From JBDNFP01 sp041689775 (GTDB lineage Bacteria; Bacteroidota; Bacteroidia; Cytophagales; Spirosomataceae), in the NCBI GenBank assembly GCA_041689775.1, contig JBDNFP010000124.1, positions 1 through 6,924 of the forward strand: a stretch of 6,924 bases of DNA. The letters run 5' to 3'. The position numbers were made by a program, and so were the translations under genes. The notes beneath the pieces were generated by a model, which worked only from the letters and a program-made list of their open reading frames with translations, searched no databases and had not been told where the DNA came from. This document shows positions 1 to 6,806 of this stretch, one piece after another. Every line of letters begins with the position of its first letter. The stretch's first letter is position 1.

Positions 1-1
1 C

Positions 2-160
2 AAATCACTAGCTAATATTCTCTATATCAAATATTTACAAAAAGGTAATAGTTACAAGCTAATAGCTATCAGCTACTTTAGTTTGTTATTTATCCTAAAT
101 CTATTGGTACTTGATCCACATTTCAATACTTTCTTGATGAACGGTGAATCAACTGTGTAG
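2..160 (+). CDS. possible C-terminal end of an unknown membrane protein (partial, enters from left edge)
   Basis: A frame open from position 2 to a TAG at 158-160 gives 52 residues with no start in the window. The translation is a short polar stretch (starting KSLANILYIKYLQ), then a strongly hydrophobic run (LIAISYFSLLFILNLLVL), then a polar tail ending NGESTV. That pattern fits the last membrane helix and short tail of an integral membrane protein. The other five frames in this segment carry stops. The stop is 12 bp from the stop of the convergent DUF2147 gene, a normal tail-to-tail spacing. Against it, the frame is short, the DNA is AT-rich, and it crosses a heptamer repeat array at 43-77, which is more typical of non-coding DNA. 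No family is recognised. An intergenic spacer with a chance open frame is the main alternative. Confidence 0.38.
   Translation, partial: KSLANILYIKYLQKGNSYKLIAISYFSLLFILNLLVLDPHFNTFLMNGESTV
43..77. repeat. degenerate 7-bp tandem repeat array, five units
   Basis: Five consecutive heptamers can be laid end to end from 43 to 77. Units three to five (57-63, 64-70, 71-77) read AGCTAAT, AGCTATC and AGCTACT; units one and two (43-49, 50-56) are more diverged, AGGTAAT and AGTTACA. A further copy of AGCTAAT stands alone at 10-16. Because AGCT is its own reverse complement, neighbouring units can pair: TAGCT at 63-67 and AGCTA at 71-75 form a 5-bp stem with a 3-base loop. Short heptameric arrays of this kind are usually intergenic and arise by slippage. 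Here the array lies inside a possible gene end, which weakens that gene call. Confidence 0.6.
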
Positions 161-172
161 GTAGTTTATAAC

Positions 173-631
173 TTATTTTACCCGCTGCCAGGTATCCGTC
201 CGGCCCATCAATGAAAAGCCAACATAGCCACGTACATCCAAGGTATTCGTTCCTTTTAGGGCTATTTTACAGCTATATTCTTTACCGTTTTCCGGGTCAT
301 AAATCTTACCTTCTTCCCAAGTGGTACCGTCAAATTCAAAGCCACGCAGGTTCACGAGTCCAACAAGGGGCTGTGTTTTCTTCTTGCTATCCGGATTATT
401 AAGGTCCGTCTTGGGTTTGTTTGTTTTTGGATCCAAGGGTTCTTGAAGCCACACGATTTTTCCGTAGTATTTACCGTTTTCTTTATAAATCTGCACGTGA
501 CCTTTCTTTGATCCGGTAAGCCAAGTACCTAAAACTGCGTCGGGATTTGAGGATGAAGTGAAGGACGAAATTGATAGAAATGTTAGTACAACAACTAAGA
601 GTAACAAAGAAGAGGCGCCATTTTTTTTCAT
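173..631 (-). CDS. secreted DUF2147 family protein
   Basis: This encodes a 152-residue exported protein of the DUF2147 family, whose biochemical role is not established. I chose the ATG at 631-629 because it gives a standard signal peptide: KK at residues 2-3, a hydrophobic core at about 8-22 (SSLLLLVVVLTFLSI), and a small, serine-rich region before NPDAVLGTW. The longer frame from 682 would put 17 charged residues ahead of it. Family hallmarks follow in order: LGTWLT at 34-39, GHVQIYK at 44-50, GKYYGKIVWL at 53-62, KTDLNNPD at 74-81, a GLVNLRGFEFDG strand at 91-102, GKIYDPENGKEYSCKI at 108-123, and the closing LDVRGYVGFSLMGRTDTW at 131-148. The protein is full length for the family and probably periplasmic. 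It is divergent from the lipoprotein gene at 702. No clear intrinsic terminator follows its stop. Confidence 0.93.
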   Translation of the reverse strand: MKKNGASSLLLLVVVLTFLSISSFTSSSNPDAVLGTWLTGSKKGHVQIYKENGKYYGKIVWLQEPLDPKTNKPKTDLNNPDSKKKTQPLVGLVNLRGFEFDGTTWEEGKIYDPENGKEYSCKIALKGTNTLDVRGYVGFSLMGRTDTWQRVK

Positions 632-679
632 TGAAATAGAATGTTTAGTGATGAAGTATCGTTTTTTCTGTAATTCGAA

Positions 680-710
680 CAAAAATTATAAAGTCAGGAC
701 CATGATCCAA
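680..710 (-). promoter_or_regulatory. candidate promoter for the DUF2147 gene
   Basis: Reading the minus strand, TATAATTTTTG occupies 690-680, and a TTG lies at 710-708, 17 bases upstream of it. This resembles the Bacteroidota pattern of a -33 TTG and a -7 TAnnTTTG box, but with one extra base inside the -7 element (TAATTTTTG). Transcription would begin near 674, leaving roughly 40 bases of leader before the ATG at 631. The -33 element falls inside the first codons of the divergent lipoprotein gene. The match is imperfect and the region is AT-rich, so a chance match is possible. Confidence 0.3.
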
Positions 711-1100
711 ACGCAATTATTGATTAAAACAGTATTTTTTTTCCTGATTATTGGTCTAGTAGCCTGCTTCCGTCCCAACATCCCTATTTCCACCGGTACC
801 GTATATCCCATTGATGTATTTATGATCCATGAGTCGCCGGACCGTCCCTATTCAGAACTTCAATGGGTAGAATTAAGTCGGGAAGATACCCTCGACGATC
901 GCCAGAAAAAGTATAGTGACCGGATGCTATACCGGGGTAATGATGCCGAAACCAAAGAAGTATTGATGGCTCAGCTCGTGCTAAAAGCCCAAAAACTAGG
1001 AGCTGATGCTTTGATGAGCGTACAATATAAGTACTACACCTCGATCAAATCAGAAGGCTATGTTATAAAGGGATTGGCAGTTCGCTACCGGGGTGATTAA
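702..1100 (+). CDS. small lipoprotein with a YbjQ/RcsF-like C-terminal motif
   Basis: This encodes 132 residues. The ATG at 702 is preferred over upstream in-frame starts (558, 651) because it yields a compact lipoprotein signal: MIQTQLLIK, a hydrophobic run at 11-20, then the lipobox LVAC with the acylated cysteine at residue 22. The residues after the cysteine (FRPNIP) lack the acidic surface-export signal of many Bacteroidota lipoproteins, so it more likely faces the periplasm. The mature part opens with a short strand (TVYPIDVFMI, 33-42), has a charged middle section (LSREDTLDDRQKKYSDRM, 58-75), and ends with a helix and strand, KAQKLGADALMSVQYKY at 95-111 and GLAVRY at 124-129. The pairing 'A-x-LGADA ... 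GxAVR' resembles YbjQ/RcsF/DUF4156-type proteins; this is pattern resemblance only, and function is unknown. The stop lies one base from the tamB stop. No convincing promoter is visible upstream. Confidence 0.8.
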   Translation: MIQTQLLIKTVFFFLIIGLVACFRPNIPISTGTVYPIDVFMIHESPDRPYSELQWVELSREDTLDDRQKKYSDRMLYRGNDAETKEVLMAQLVLKAQKLGADALMSVQYKYYTSIKSEGYVIKGLAVRYRGD

Positions 1101-1101
1101 T

Positions 1102-4100
1102 TTATTGCAATACATTCAGCTTCGAAGTAAGCTTGCCGGAGGGAGTTTCATTAATTGGATCAGTCTCCGGTTTTTCTGTTTCCTCCTGCGCTTTCATGAG
1201 CGACTTAAAACGGTTAAAACTGTGCGTAAACTGCATACTGACGCCGCCGGTGGTAAGGGCATTATTCAGAAGAAGTGGGTTTTGAATATTCCGGTTGTAA
1301 GCTTTCAATCGTACGCTTCCGTTTTGAATCAGCCAATATTCCAACGTCCACTCGCCTAACAGACTTGTGGCATCAAACTGATTGGGACCATAGGAAAACC
1401 TTCCGTCGCGGGTAATTCGGAATCGGTCATTCAGAAAGCGGTAAGAAAACCGGAGTTGGAGGTTATTCAAGGCATTCTGATCAAGCGATAAGCCCGTAAC
1501 TCCAATTTCCAGATTTTCATTTAGAGCCGACGCCCACTTACTTATTTGGTTGGATACCAATTCACTGATACTGTTTCCGATGAAGGTAGTACTTTGATTG
1601 GGTTGCGCCAGGAATACCTCCTGTGGGCTCAATAATTGATTAAACAAGATCAAACTACTTACCTGCCGGCTCAGTTCTTGCTCATCACTGCGGAGGCGAT
1701 TTTCAAAAGCCGCCACGGCCGACCGATATTCTCCTGAGGAAGGATATTCTTTAACGGTAAGGTTGTAAGCAATCGTAGGTGTCATGAGCCGGTCAGTGAG
1801 GGCGATGGTTACCTCTACCGGATAGCGGCGGGTGGCGAGGTCATTTGATATTCCAGTTGATCCGGTTGATAACCCCGGTAACACACCGGCCAATGAAGCT
1901 AACTGCGTGTACCCGGCCTGAACATCCAATAAAGCCCCGTACGGGTCGCCCGACCAGGTAATCCGACTTCCGGGATTGATGGTAAACTTCTTATTCAGCG
2001 CATTTTGAAAGGTGAATGTGTAATCTCCCCGCTCGATTTCGTAATTCCCGGCCATCGTGAAATCACCTTTGGTATCCACCTTCATATTCAACAGCCCCCG
2101 ACCGTACGACTTTATAATATCGCCCGCCTGTCGGTCAAGTTGAATTTCACAGTAAGCATCGGGAGTAATATTGAAGTTAAAATCCATTTTGATACCCCCA
2201 ATATCGGTAATTGAATATCCTTTACCGCCTTCCTCTGCGCTACTATCCAATTTTATGACGTTACTCACAAACTGAATATAGTCCTGAGTAGTTACCTCCG
2301 TCGCTCCGTCGAGCGGGATGTACATGCGGGTACCACGATTACTCGTGACGTTTGCTTCGATATTGAGGTTATTAATCGGACCAAATAAGCTCGCTTTTCC
2401 GGTAACGTAGGCAGTACCATAAAAAAGATCATTATCTTTGCTGGTCGTGTTCAGGATTTTAAAATTTCGCATATCAGCGTTAAAACCTAGTGAAAACAAC
2501 TTGAACCCATCGTGATACACTCCACCGCGAACGGTAGCCGTATTACCTTCCTGATCAGACACAAGCATATTTTTTGCTGAGATTTCGCTCTCGCTGAACG
2601 TGATTACATCGCTAAACGACAGTACCGATTGTAAATAATCAAATTTCAAACGCCCTTGGTTTACCTGCACCTGACCAGTCAGGATGGGGTAGTTGGGGGT
2701 ACCCTTCACGGATACTGTACCCTTCGCTTTACCATTTACATCAGAAATTAATCCTTGACTAAACGGTTCTACTATTTTGAGATCTGTCTCATTAAAATCT
2801 GCTCGCAAATTCAACGAATTTTCCTCACGGTCGGGCTCATAGGTACCCGTCAAAGCCAATACCTTACCCAAGTTCTTTTCGAGATAAGCATCGACGTTAA
2901 ACTGTTGAATCAACTGATCCCATTCACCGCTGCCAATGAAGTTACCCAACTCATAAGCCCCGTAGCTGAGGCCTTCAATGTTGAAGTCAGTATTTAGTTC
3001 CAAATAGTCAAATACGTCGTGCACCAGTACGGTACCATCCATCACTCCACCCAAGCGAGTATCAAGTACCGGATTTAGGGTAGCTAGTTTGAAGTTCTTG
3101 ACTTCAAAAGTTAAATCCCGGGTAGAATCAGTTGAGAGGCTACCGTTTAATGAAATACGTTGCTTACCACTTACCATAGCAACATTTTCAAACTGTGTTT
3201 CCTGCCCAATGACTGAAATCATATTGTTAGGATTCACATTCCAGACTTCGTCGAGCAACATTAGGTTTGACTGCCGTAGATGCATGTTCAAACCATTAGG
3301 AAGGAAAAACAAATCGCCATTAAGATTTGCGCTGTTAGTACTATTAATCTGGCGTAATCCGCTGGTGAAATCTATGTGATCTTCTTCCCAGACGGCCTCT
3401 ATACTAAGCTTTTCGGTGGGAGCCATTCTACTGAATTTCTGTTCCCTCGAAGTGATCAGTGCTGAGGCCAGAACTTCGGCGTTATTAATAAACTTAGAAG
3501 TTGTTATATCTGCCTCGGAGTTTACTAATTGGATTGAACCTATCCGGACAGTATCCACTTTGGCGTTCAGACTAAGAAAAGCCGTACTTCCCATGCGCAG
3601 GGTACCTTCCAGTTTGGTGCCCGGTGAAACGAAGGAATTTGGGTAAAGAAAATCAAGGAGGTTCTTCATATCTTTCCCCTCCATCTCGTAATTGACAGTA
3701 TACCGACCGGAGACTTGCTCCTTTGCTACTTTCGTGGCGTAGTAGATGTTCCGGCCGGCCTCATCACCGAAAAAGTACAACTCATACTCTTTCAATAGTT
3801 GGGTAAGATCGCCAATTGCTTCACTGATAATATAATTCCCTTCAAAATGAGCCTTGATGAACTCACTATTTAAATCAATGGTGCGGGTGTCAAGGTCCTG
3901 AGTAGAGGTTATAAGCAGTGTATCAATAATTAGGTTACGCTGGTTGAGTGGAGTCAACAAATAAGTATTCAAAAAGCTGGCCTCTCCCACTAATTCATCC
4001 ACGGTATTCCCCAGCATTTTAACATCCAACTGGGTGTGTAATACCAGCGGATCAGCGGTAATTCCGAGTGATTTAAGGTTGGCTCGCTCTACCACTCCGC

Positions 4101-5685
4101 TAATATCAAAGGTGTTTTTAGGAGTAGAAAAGTCGACCTTACCATCGAGATTGAATAACAAATTCGTGTCGCGGGAGCTGACCTGACCATCAAAAAATGA
4201 TTTCTGTAAATTCCCTCGTAACTCCGCATTCCGGTAGTCGTATTTATTGACCCCTAATCGGGTAACCTTTGCGTCCAGATTAGCCGAAGCAGTCAGTACG
4301 TCAAAACCTTTCCCGGTAATAGTACCCGCAAAATCAAGTTTCTGTAAAGTTTCGGGCCTATCAAACAAAATACCTAATTCAAGGGCATTTGTACTCAAAA
4401 AACCATCGTAACCGGAAGTAAACCGATCCCGGATATGAAAGGACATATCGGTAGTAAGGTCTCCGATGTCGGTTCCGACTTGACTTTTCAAATTAAAGTC
4501 AACCGAACTGCCTTTGAAAGTGCCATTGATTGCAACGGTTCCGAATTTCTGAAATGTTTCGTGCAGGTCGGTTTCGGGATAGTACTGAACCAGATCAGGA
4601 GTCTCTACCCGTGAGTTTACAAGCTTAAAATCCATGGTGGTCTTACTAAACTCAGGTAATCCTTTAAACGCAAAATCACCCGCGAAGCGGCTACCCTTAC
4701 CAAAACGGAGATCCGTATTAGTGACCATAAAGTCATGAACTGTGCCGTTAAAATCACCCGAAATATTCCAGGTTTCGCGGAGTGTGAGCAGGTATTCTTG
4801 AAACAAACCAAGATCATCCGAATAGATCCTGCTTTTGTTAAGGTGGGCCACCATCCGTACTTTCTCGTTAAAATCACCAAAGGAAGATGGTGCATCATAA
4901 TTAAAACTTAAATAATCATTCAGGTAGGAACCGCCAATGAACGCACTCAACTCCGCTAGTTCAATTTTCTTTACGCAGTACATAAACCGCGTATCGAGAT
5001 CATGTATTTTGAGCGCAGTCTGACGATCGATAGCAGTAAGATCCTTGGCAACAAACTGAATCGTATCACCCAGTACCAAAAAGTCTTTCAACTGCGCATT
5101 CAGATTCCGAAGTTCAAAGTGATAGTAGTCAAATACACTTGACTTGGTTACGTAGGGTTCCCGGGGGTCATCAAAGTGGAACACCGCATCGGTTAAGGTC
5201 GCCTTACCGATTGTAAAGGGGATGTTTTGATTTGCTACGCCTTGGGTAGTATCACTTCCTTGTATCATCTCATTGATACGATTGATGAAGTAATCCACGT
5301 TGAGATTCCCGTTTTGCGTTTTTACCAATCGCACGTCAGGCTGATACAATGTCACCTCGTCCAGGTGAACTTCACTGGATGAGTTTTGTATAATCGAACG
5401 GATATTGAATTTTACATCGATCCGCCCGACGCTAATCATGGGTTGCTTTTGGGGATCCTGAACGGAGACTCCTTCCAGTGAAAGAGTATTAAACCACTTA
5501 ATGTTGATCCGGTCAACGGCTAACGGGTAGCCCATCTGATCGGAGACTTCTTTCACTATTTTTTTGGTCACCCAAGTCTGCACCACCGGAGACTGAAACG
5601 CGATCACCACGACCCCAAGCGTATAAAACGCCAGAATCATGAGTACCACGAGGGCATTCCCCACTTTTTTCAGAATCTCAACCAT
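1102..5685 (-). CDS. tamB: TamB-family translocation/assembly protein (AsmA-like, DUF490)
   Basis: This is a 1527-residue inner-membrane-anchored periplasmic protein. In the TamB/AsmA family a long beta-rich groove bridges the two membranes and is implicated in phospholipid transport and outer-membrane protein assembly. In Bacteroidota the outer-membrane partner is expected to be TamL, a BamA-type protein not in this window. A single N-terminal helix spans about 10-30, followed by an AsmA-like start (VVQTWVTKKIVKEV, then LAVDRINIKWFNTLSLEGVSV at 55-75). A very long region of short amphipathic strands covers about 100-1050. The DUF490 (TamB C-terminal) domain covers about 1060-1495, with GDYTFTFQNALNKKFTI at 1220-1236, GSRITWSGDPYGALLDV at 1239-1255, and an aromatic, strand-rich end around 1410-1494. 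A charged, proline-containing tail follows from 1500. Length is normal for Bacteroidota. The start at 5685 sits just ahead of the membrane anchor. The frame is intact. Confidence 0.95.
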   Translation of the reverse strand: MVEILKKVGNALVVLMILAFYTLGVVVIAFQSPVVQTWVTKKIVKEVSDQMGYPLAVDRINIKWFNTLSLEGVSVQDPQKQPMISVGRIDVKFNIRSIIQNSSSEVHLDEVTLYQPDVRLVKTQNGNLNVDYFINRINEMIQGSDTTQGVANQNIPFTIGKATLTDAVFHFDDPREPYVTKSSVFDYYHFELRNLNAQLKDFLVLGDTIQFVAKDLTAIDRQTALKIHDLDTRFMYCVKKIELAELSAFIGGSYLNDYLSFNYDAPSSFGDFNEKVRMVAHLNKSRIYSDDLGLFQEYLLTLRETWNISGDFNGTVHDFMVTNTDLRFGKGSRFAGDFAFKGLPEFSKTTMDFKLVNSRVETPDLVQYYPETDLHETFQKFGTVAINGTFKGSSVDFNLKSQVGTDIGDLTTDMSFHIRDRFTSGYDGFLSTNALELGILFDRPETLQKLDFAGTITGKGFDVLTASANLDAKVTRLGVNKYDYRNAELRGNLQKSFFDGQVSSRDTNLLFNLDGKVDFSTPKNTFDISGVVERANLKSLGITADPLVLHTQLDVKMLGNTVDELVGEASFLNTYLLTPLNQRNLIIDTLLITSTQDLDTRTIDLNSEFIKAHFEGNYIISEAIGDLTQLLKEYELYFFGDEAGRNIYYATKVAKEQVSGRYTVNYEMEGKDMKNLLDFLYPNSFVSPGTKLEGTLRMGSTAFLSLNAKVDTVRIGSIQLVNSEADITTSKFINNAEVLASALITSREQKFSRMAPTEKLSIEAVWEEDHIDFTSGLRQINSTNSANLNGDLFFLPNGLNMHLRQSNLMLLDEVWNVNPNNMISVIGQETQFENVAMVSGKQRISLNGSLSTDSTRDLTFEVKNFKLATLNPVLDTRLGGVMDGTVLVHDVFDYLELNTDFNIEGLSYGAYELGNFIGSGEWDQLIQQFNVDAYLEKNLGKVLALTGTYEPDREENSLNLRADFNETDLKIVEPFSQGLISDVNGKAKGTVSVKGTPNYPILTGQVQVNQGRLKFDYLQSVLSFSDVITFSESEISAKNMLVSDQEGNTATVRGGVYHDGFKLFSLGFNADMRNFKILNTTSKDNDLFYGTAYVTGKASLFGPINNLNIEANVTSNRGTRMYIPLDGATEVTTQDYIQFVSNVIKLDSSAEEGGKGYSITDIGGIKMDFNFNITPDAYCEIQLDRQAGDIIKSYGRGLLNMKVDTKGDFTMAGNYEIERGDYTFTFQNALNKKFTINPGSRITWSGDPYGALLDVQAGYTQLASLAGVLPGLSTGSTGISNDLATRRYPVEVTIALTDRLMTPTIAYNLTVKEYPSSGEYRSAVAAFENRLRSDEQELSRQVSSLILFNQLLSPQEVFLAQPNQSTTFIGNSISELVSNQISKWASALNENLEIGVTGLSLDQNALNNLQLRFSYRFLNDRFRITRDGRFSYGPNQFDATSLLGEWTLEYWLIQNGSVRLKAYNRNIQNPLLLNNALTTGGVSMQFTHSFNRFKSLMKAQEETEKPETDPINETPSGKLTSKLNVLQ
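1136..1175 (+). terminator. candidate intrinsic terminator of the lipoprotein gene, inside the tamB 3' coding end
   Basis: On the plus strand, CCGGAG at 1136-1141 pairs perfectly with CTCCGG at 1165-1170, and five T residues follow at 1171-1175. G-U pairs at 1135/1171 and 1142/1164 could extend the stem slightly. The loop of 23 bases is long for a classical terminator, which lowers confidence. It begins 35 bases after the lipoprotein stop, where a terminator is expected. The same bases encode the TamB C-terminal tail on the minus strand, where no T-run follows the stem, so the signal is directional. Confidence 0.45.
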
Positions 5686-5701
5686 GTATAGTTTTGGGGA
5701 A

Positions 5702-5709
5702 CAAGAGTA
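5702..5709 (-). promoter_or_regulatory. weak candidate -7 box for tamB
   Basis: On the minus strand, 5709-5702 reads TACTCTTG, one base away from the Bacteroidota TAnnTTTG consensus. It lies 16 bases before the tamB ATG. No TTG occurs at the usual distance upstream (the nearest is at 5744-5742, about 32 bases away), so support is weak. It is listed because it is the best match in the 74-bp gap on this strand. Confidence 0.18.
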
Positions 5710-5731
5710 TCCCTTCTTGCAGTAATTTACC

Positions 5732-5739
5732 TATTTTTG
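5732..5739 (+). promoter_or_regulatory. candidate -7 box for tsaD
   Basis: TATTTTTG at 5732-5739 is an exact match to the Bacteroidota TAnnTTTG -7 element. It lies 20 bases before the tsaD ATG, so transcription would start around 5745 with a leader of only about 15 bases. The nearest upstream TTG (5717-5719) is 12 bases away, shorter than the usual spacing, so the -33 element is poor or absent. The exact -7 match at a sensible distance is the main support. Confidence 0.45.
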
Positions 5740-5759
5740 TGCAAATTTTAACGATTTGC

Positions 5760-6758
5760 ATGAATATATTAGCCATTGAATCCTCTTGTGATGAAACGTC
5801 GGCCGCCGTCATTTGTAACGGCAAAATTCGGTCTAATGTTATAGCTACCCAGCTGATTCACCAGGCTTACGGAGGTGTTGTACCCGAATTAGCATCCCGG
5901 GCTCATCAACAAGTTGTATTACCAGTCGTTGACAAGGCGATTCAGGACGCAAAAATAGCGAAAAAAGATCTGCAAGCCATAGCTTTTACCCGTGGTCCGG
6001 GCCTAATGGGAGCTTTATTGGTGGGTACTTCTTTTGCCAAGTCCATGGCATTAGGATTGGGTATCCCATTAATCGACGTAAATCACATGCAGGCCCACGT
6101 GTTGGCCCACTTCATTGAAGAGCCCAAACCACAATTTCCATTTCTATGCCTGACCGTTAGTGGCGGCCACACCCAGATTGTTCTGGTAAGAGATTACCTC
6201 AACATGGAAGTCATTGGACAAACCCTCGACGACGCCGTGGGTGAAGCGTTTGACAAATCAGCTAAACTCCTGGATCTGCCCTACCCCGGTGGGCCTCTGA
6301 TTGATAAGTACGCCCAATCAGGAAACCCCAAGGCCTATGATTTTCCTATTCCGAATGTACCCGGCCTTAACTTTTCATTCAGTGGAATAAAGACCTCTAT
6401 TCTTTATTTTCTGCAACGAAGCATAAAACAAAACCCTGACTTTATTTCGGAGAACCTGCCCGATATCTGCGCAAGTATTCAGTGTACCCTAGTAAAAATA
6501 TTACTTAAAAAATTACGGAAGGCAACCGAATTAACAGGAATCCGGGAAGTAGCCATTGCGGGTGGAGTTTCGGCCAATTCCGGGCTACGGACTACGTTAC
6601 TAGCCGAAGGTGAAAAGCAAAACTGGAACGTGTATATTCCTCGTTTTGAGTATTGTACTGATAATGCGGCAATGATTGCCATCGCGGCTCACTTTAAGTA
6701 TTTAAACAATGATTTTACGGATCAAATGGTAAGTCCATTGGCCCGCATGGAGCTTTAA
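5760..6758 (+). CDS. tsaD: tRNA N6-threonylcarbamoyladenosine (t6A37) transferase subunit TsaD
   Basis: TsaD transfers the threonylcarbamoyl group from threonylcarbamoyl-AMP to adenosine 37 of tRNAs that read ANN codons, working in the cytoplasm with TsaB and TsaE after TsaC makes the intermediate. The protein is 332 residues, typical for bacterial TsaD. Hallmarks in order are: MNILAIESSCDETS at 1-14, GGVVPELASRAH at 38-49, TRGPGLMGALLVG at 77-89, the metal-binding HMQAH with His109 and His113, VSGGHTQ at 133-139, LDDAVGEAFDKSAKLL at 156-171, YPGGP at 175-179, FSFSGIKT at 205-212, AGGVSAN at 267-273, and TDNAAMIA with the metal-binding Asp301 at 300-307. The ATG at 5760 starts directly at the conserved N-terminus; an upstream in-frame TTG at 5694 would add 22 non-conserved residues and is rejected. 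It is divergent from tamB. TsaB, TsaC and TsaE are not in the window. Confidence 0.98.
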   Translation: MNILAIESSCDETSAAVICNGKIRSNVIATQLIHQAYGGVVPELASRAHQQVVLPVVDKAIQDAKIAKKDLQAIAFTRGPGLMGALLVGTSFAKSMALGLGIPLIDVNHMQAHVLAHFIEEPKPQFPFLCLTVSGGHTQIVLVRDYLNMEVIGQTLDDAVGEAFDKSAKLLDLPYPGGPLIDKYAQSGNPKAYDFPIPNVPGLNFSFSGIKTSILYFLQRSIKQNPDFISENLPDICASIQCTLVKILLKKLRKATELTGIREVAIAGGVSANSGLRTTLLAEGEKQNWNVYIPRFEYCTDNAAMIAIAAHFKYLNNDFTDQMVSPLARMEL

Positions 6759-6785
6759 AAAAACTAATTGTGCCTACTTAGTTTT
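6757..6785. terminator. candidate bidirectional terminator between tsaD and the right-edge gene
   Basis: AAAACTAA at 6760-6767 is an exact inverted match of TTAGTTTT at 6778-6785, with a 10-base loop. Read on the minus strand the stem runs into seven T residues (6763-6757), a good intrinsic terminator layout for a gene ending at 6807. Read on the plus strand the T-run is only four, directly after the tsaD stop, so it is weaker in that direction. The stem is AT-rich with a single G-C pair. Confidence 0.5.
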
Positions 6786-6806
6786 GATGTTACGCAAGGC
6801 TGTTTT

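Noticed and set aside
134..152. Inverted pair TTGAT / ATCAA between the left-edge frame and DUF2147
   Set aside because: The stem is only 5 bp and AT-rich with a 9-base loop, and no T-run follows on either strand, so it is not a credible terminator.
211..402. 63-codon plus-strand frame antisense to DUF2147
   Set aside because: It lies wholly opposite a well-supported DUF2147 coding region and shows no protein-like features.
632..682. Longer start for the DUF2147 gene (17 extra residues from the ATG at 682)
   Set aside because: It would place a charged stretch before a standard signal peptide that begins at the ATG at 631, and the extension would overlap the candidate promoter.
558..701. Longer starts for the lipoprotein gene (558 or 651)
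   Set aside because: The 558 start overlaps the DUF2147 coding region, and both put a long polar segment ahead of the lipoprotein signal; the ATG at 702 gives a normal-length signal with Cys at 22.
1093..1359. 88-codon plus-strand frame overlapping the tamB 3' end
   Set aside because: It is antisense to the TamB C-terminal domain, the translation has no recognisable features, and the candidate terminator at 1136-1175 lies within it.
2005..3646. Several plus-strand frames of 69-96 codons antisense to tamB (2005-2214, 2755-2997, 3089-3379, 3416-3646)
   Set aside because: They are shadows of the tamB reading frame, with no coherent protein features or upstream signals.
4617..4898. 93-codon minus-strand open frame inside tamB
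   Set aside because: It lies in another frame of an intact, clearly recognisable gene, with no family resemblance and no start signal.
5694..5759. TTG start adding 22 residues to TsaD
   Set aside because: The conserved family N-terminus begins exactly at the ATG at 5760, and the extension would include the tsaD -7 box.
6479..6682. 67-codon minus-strand frame opposite the tsaD 3' half
   Set aside because: It is antisense to conserved TsaD motifs (AGGVSAN, TDNAAMIA), so its openness is explained by tsaD codon constraints.
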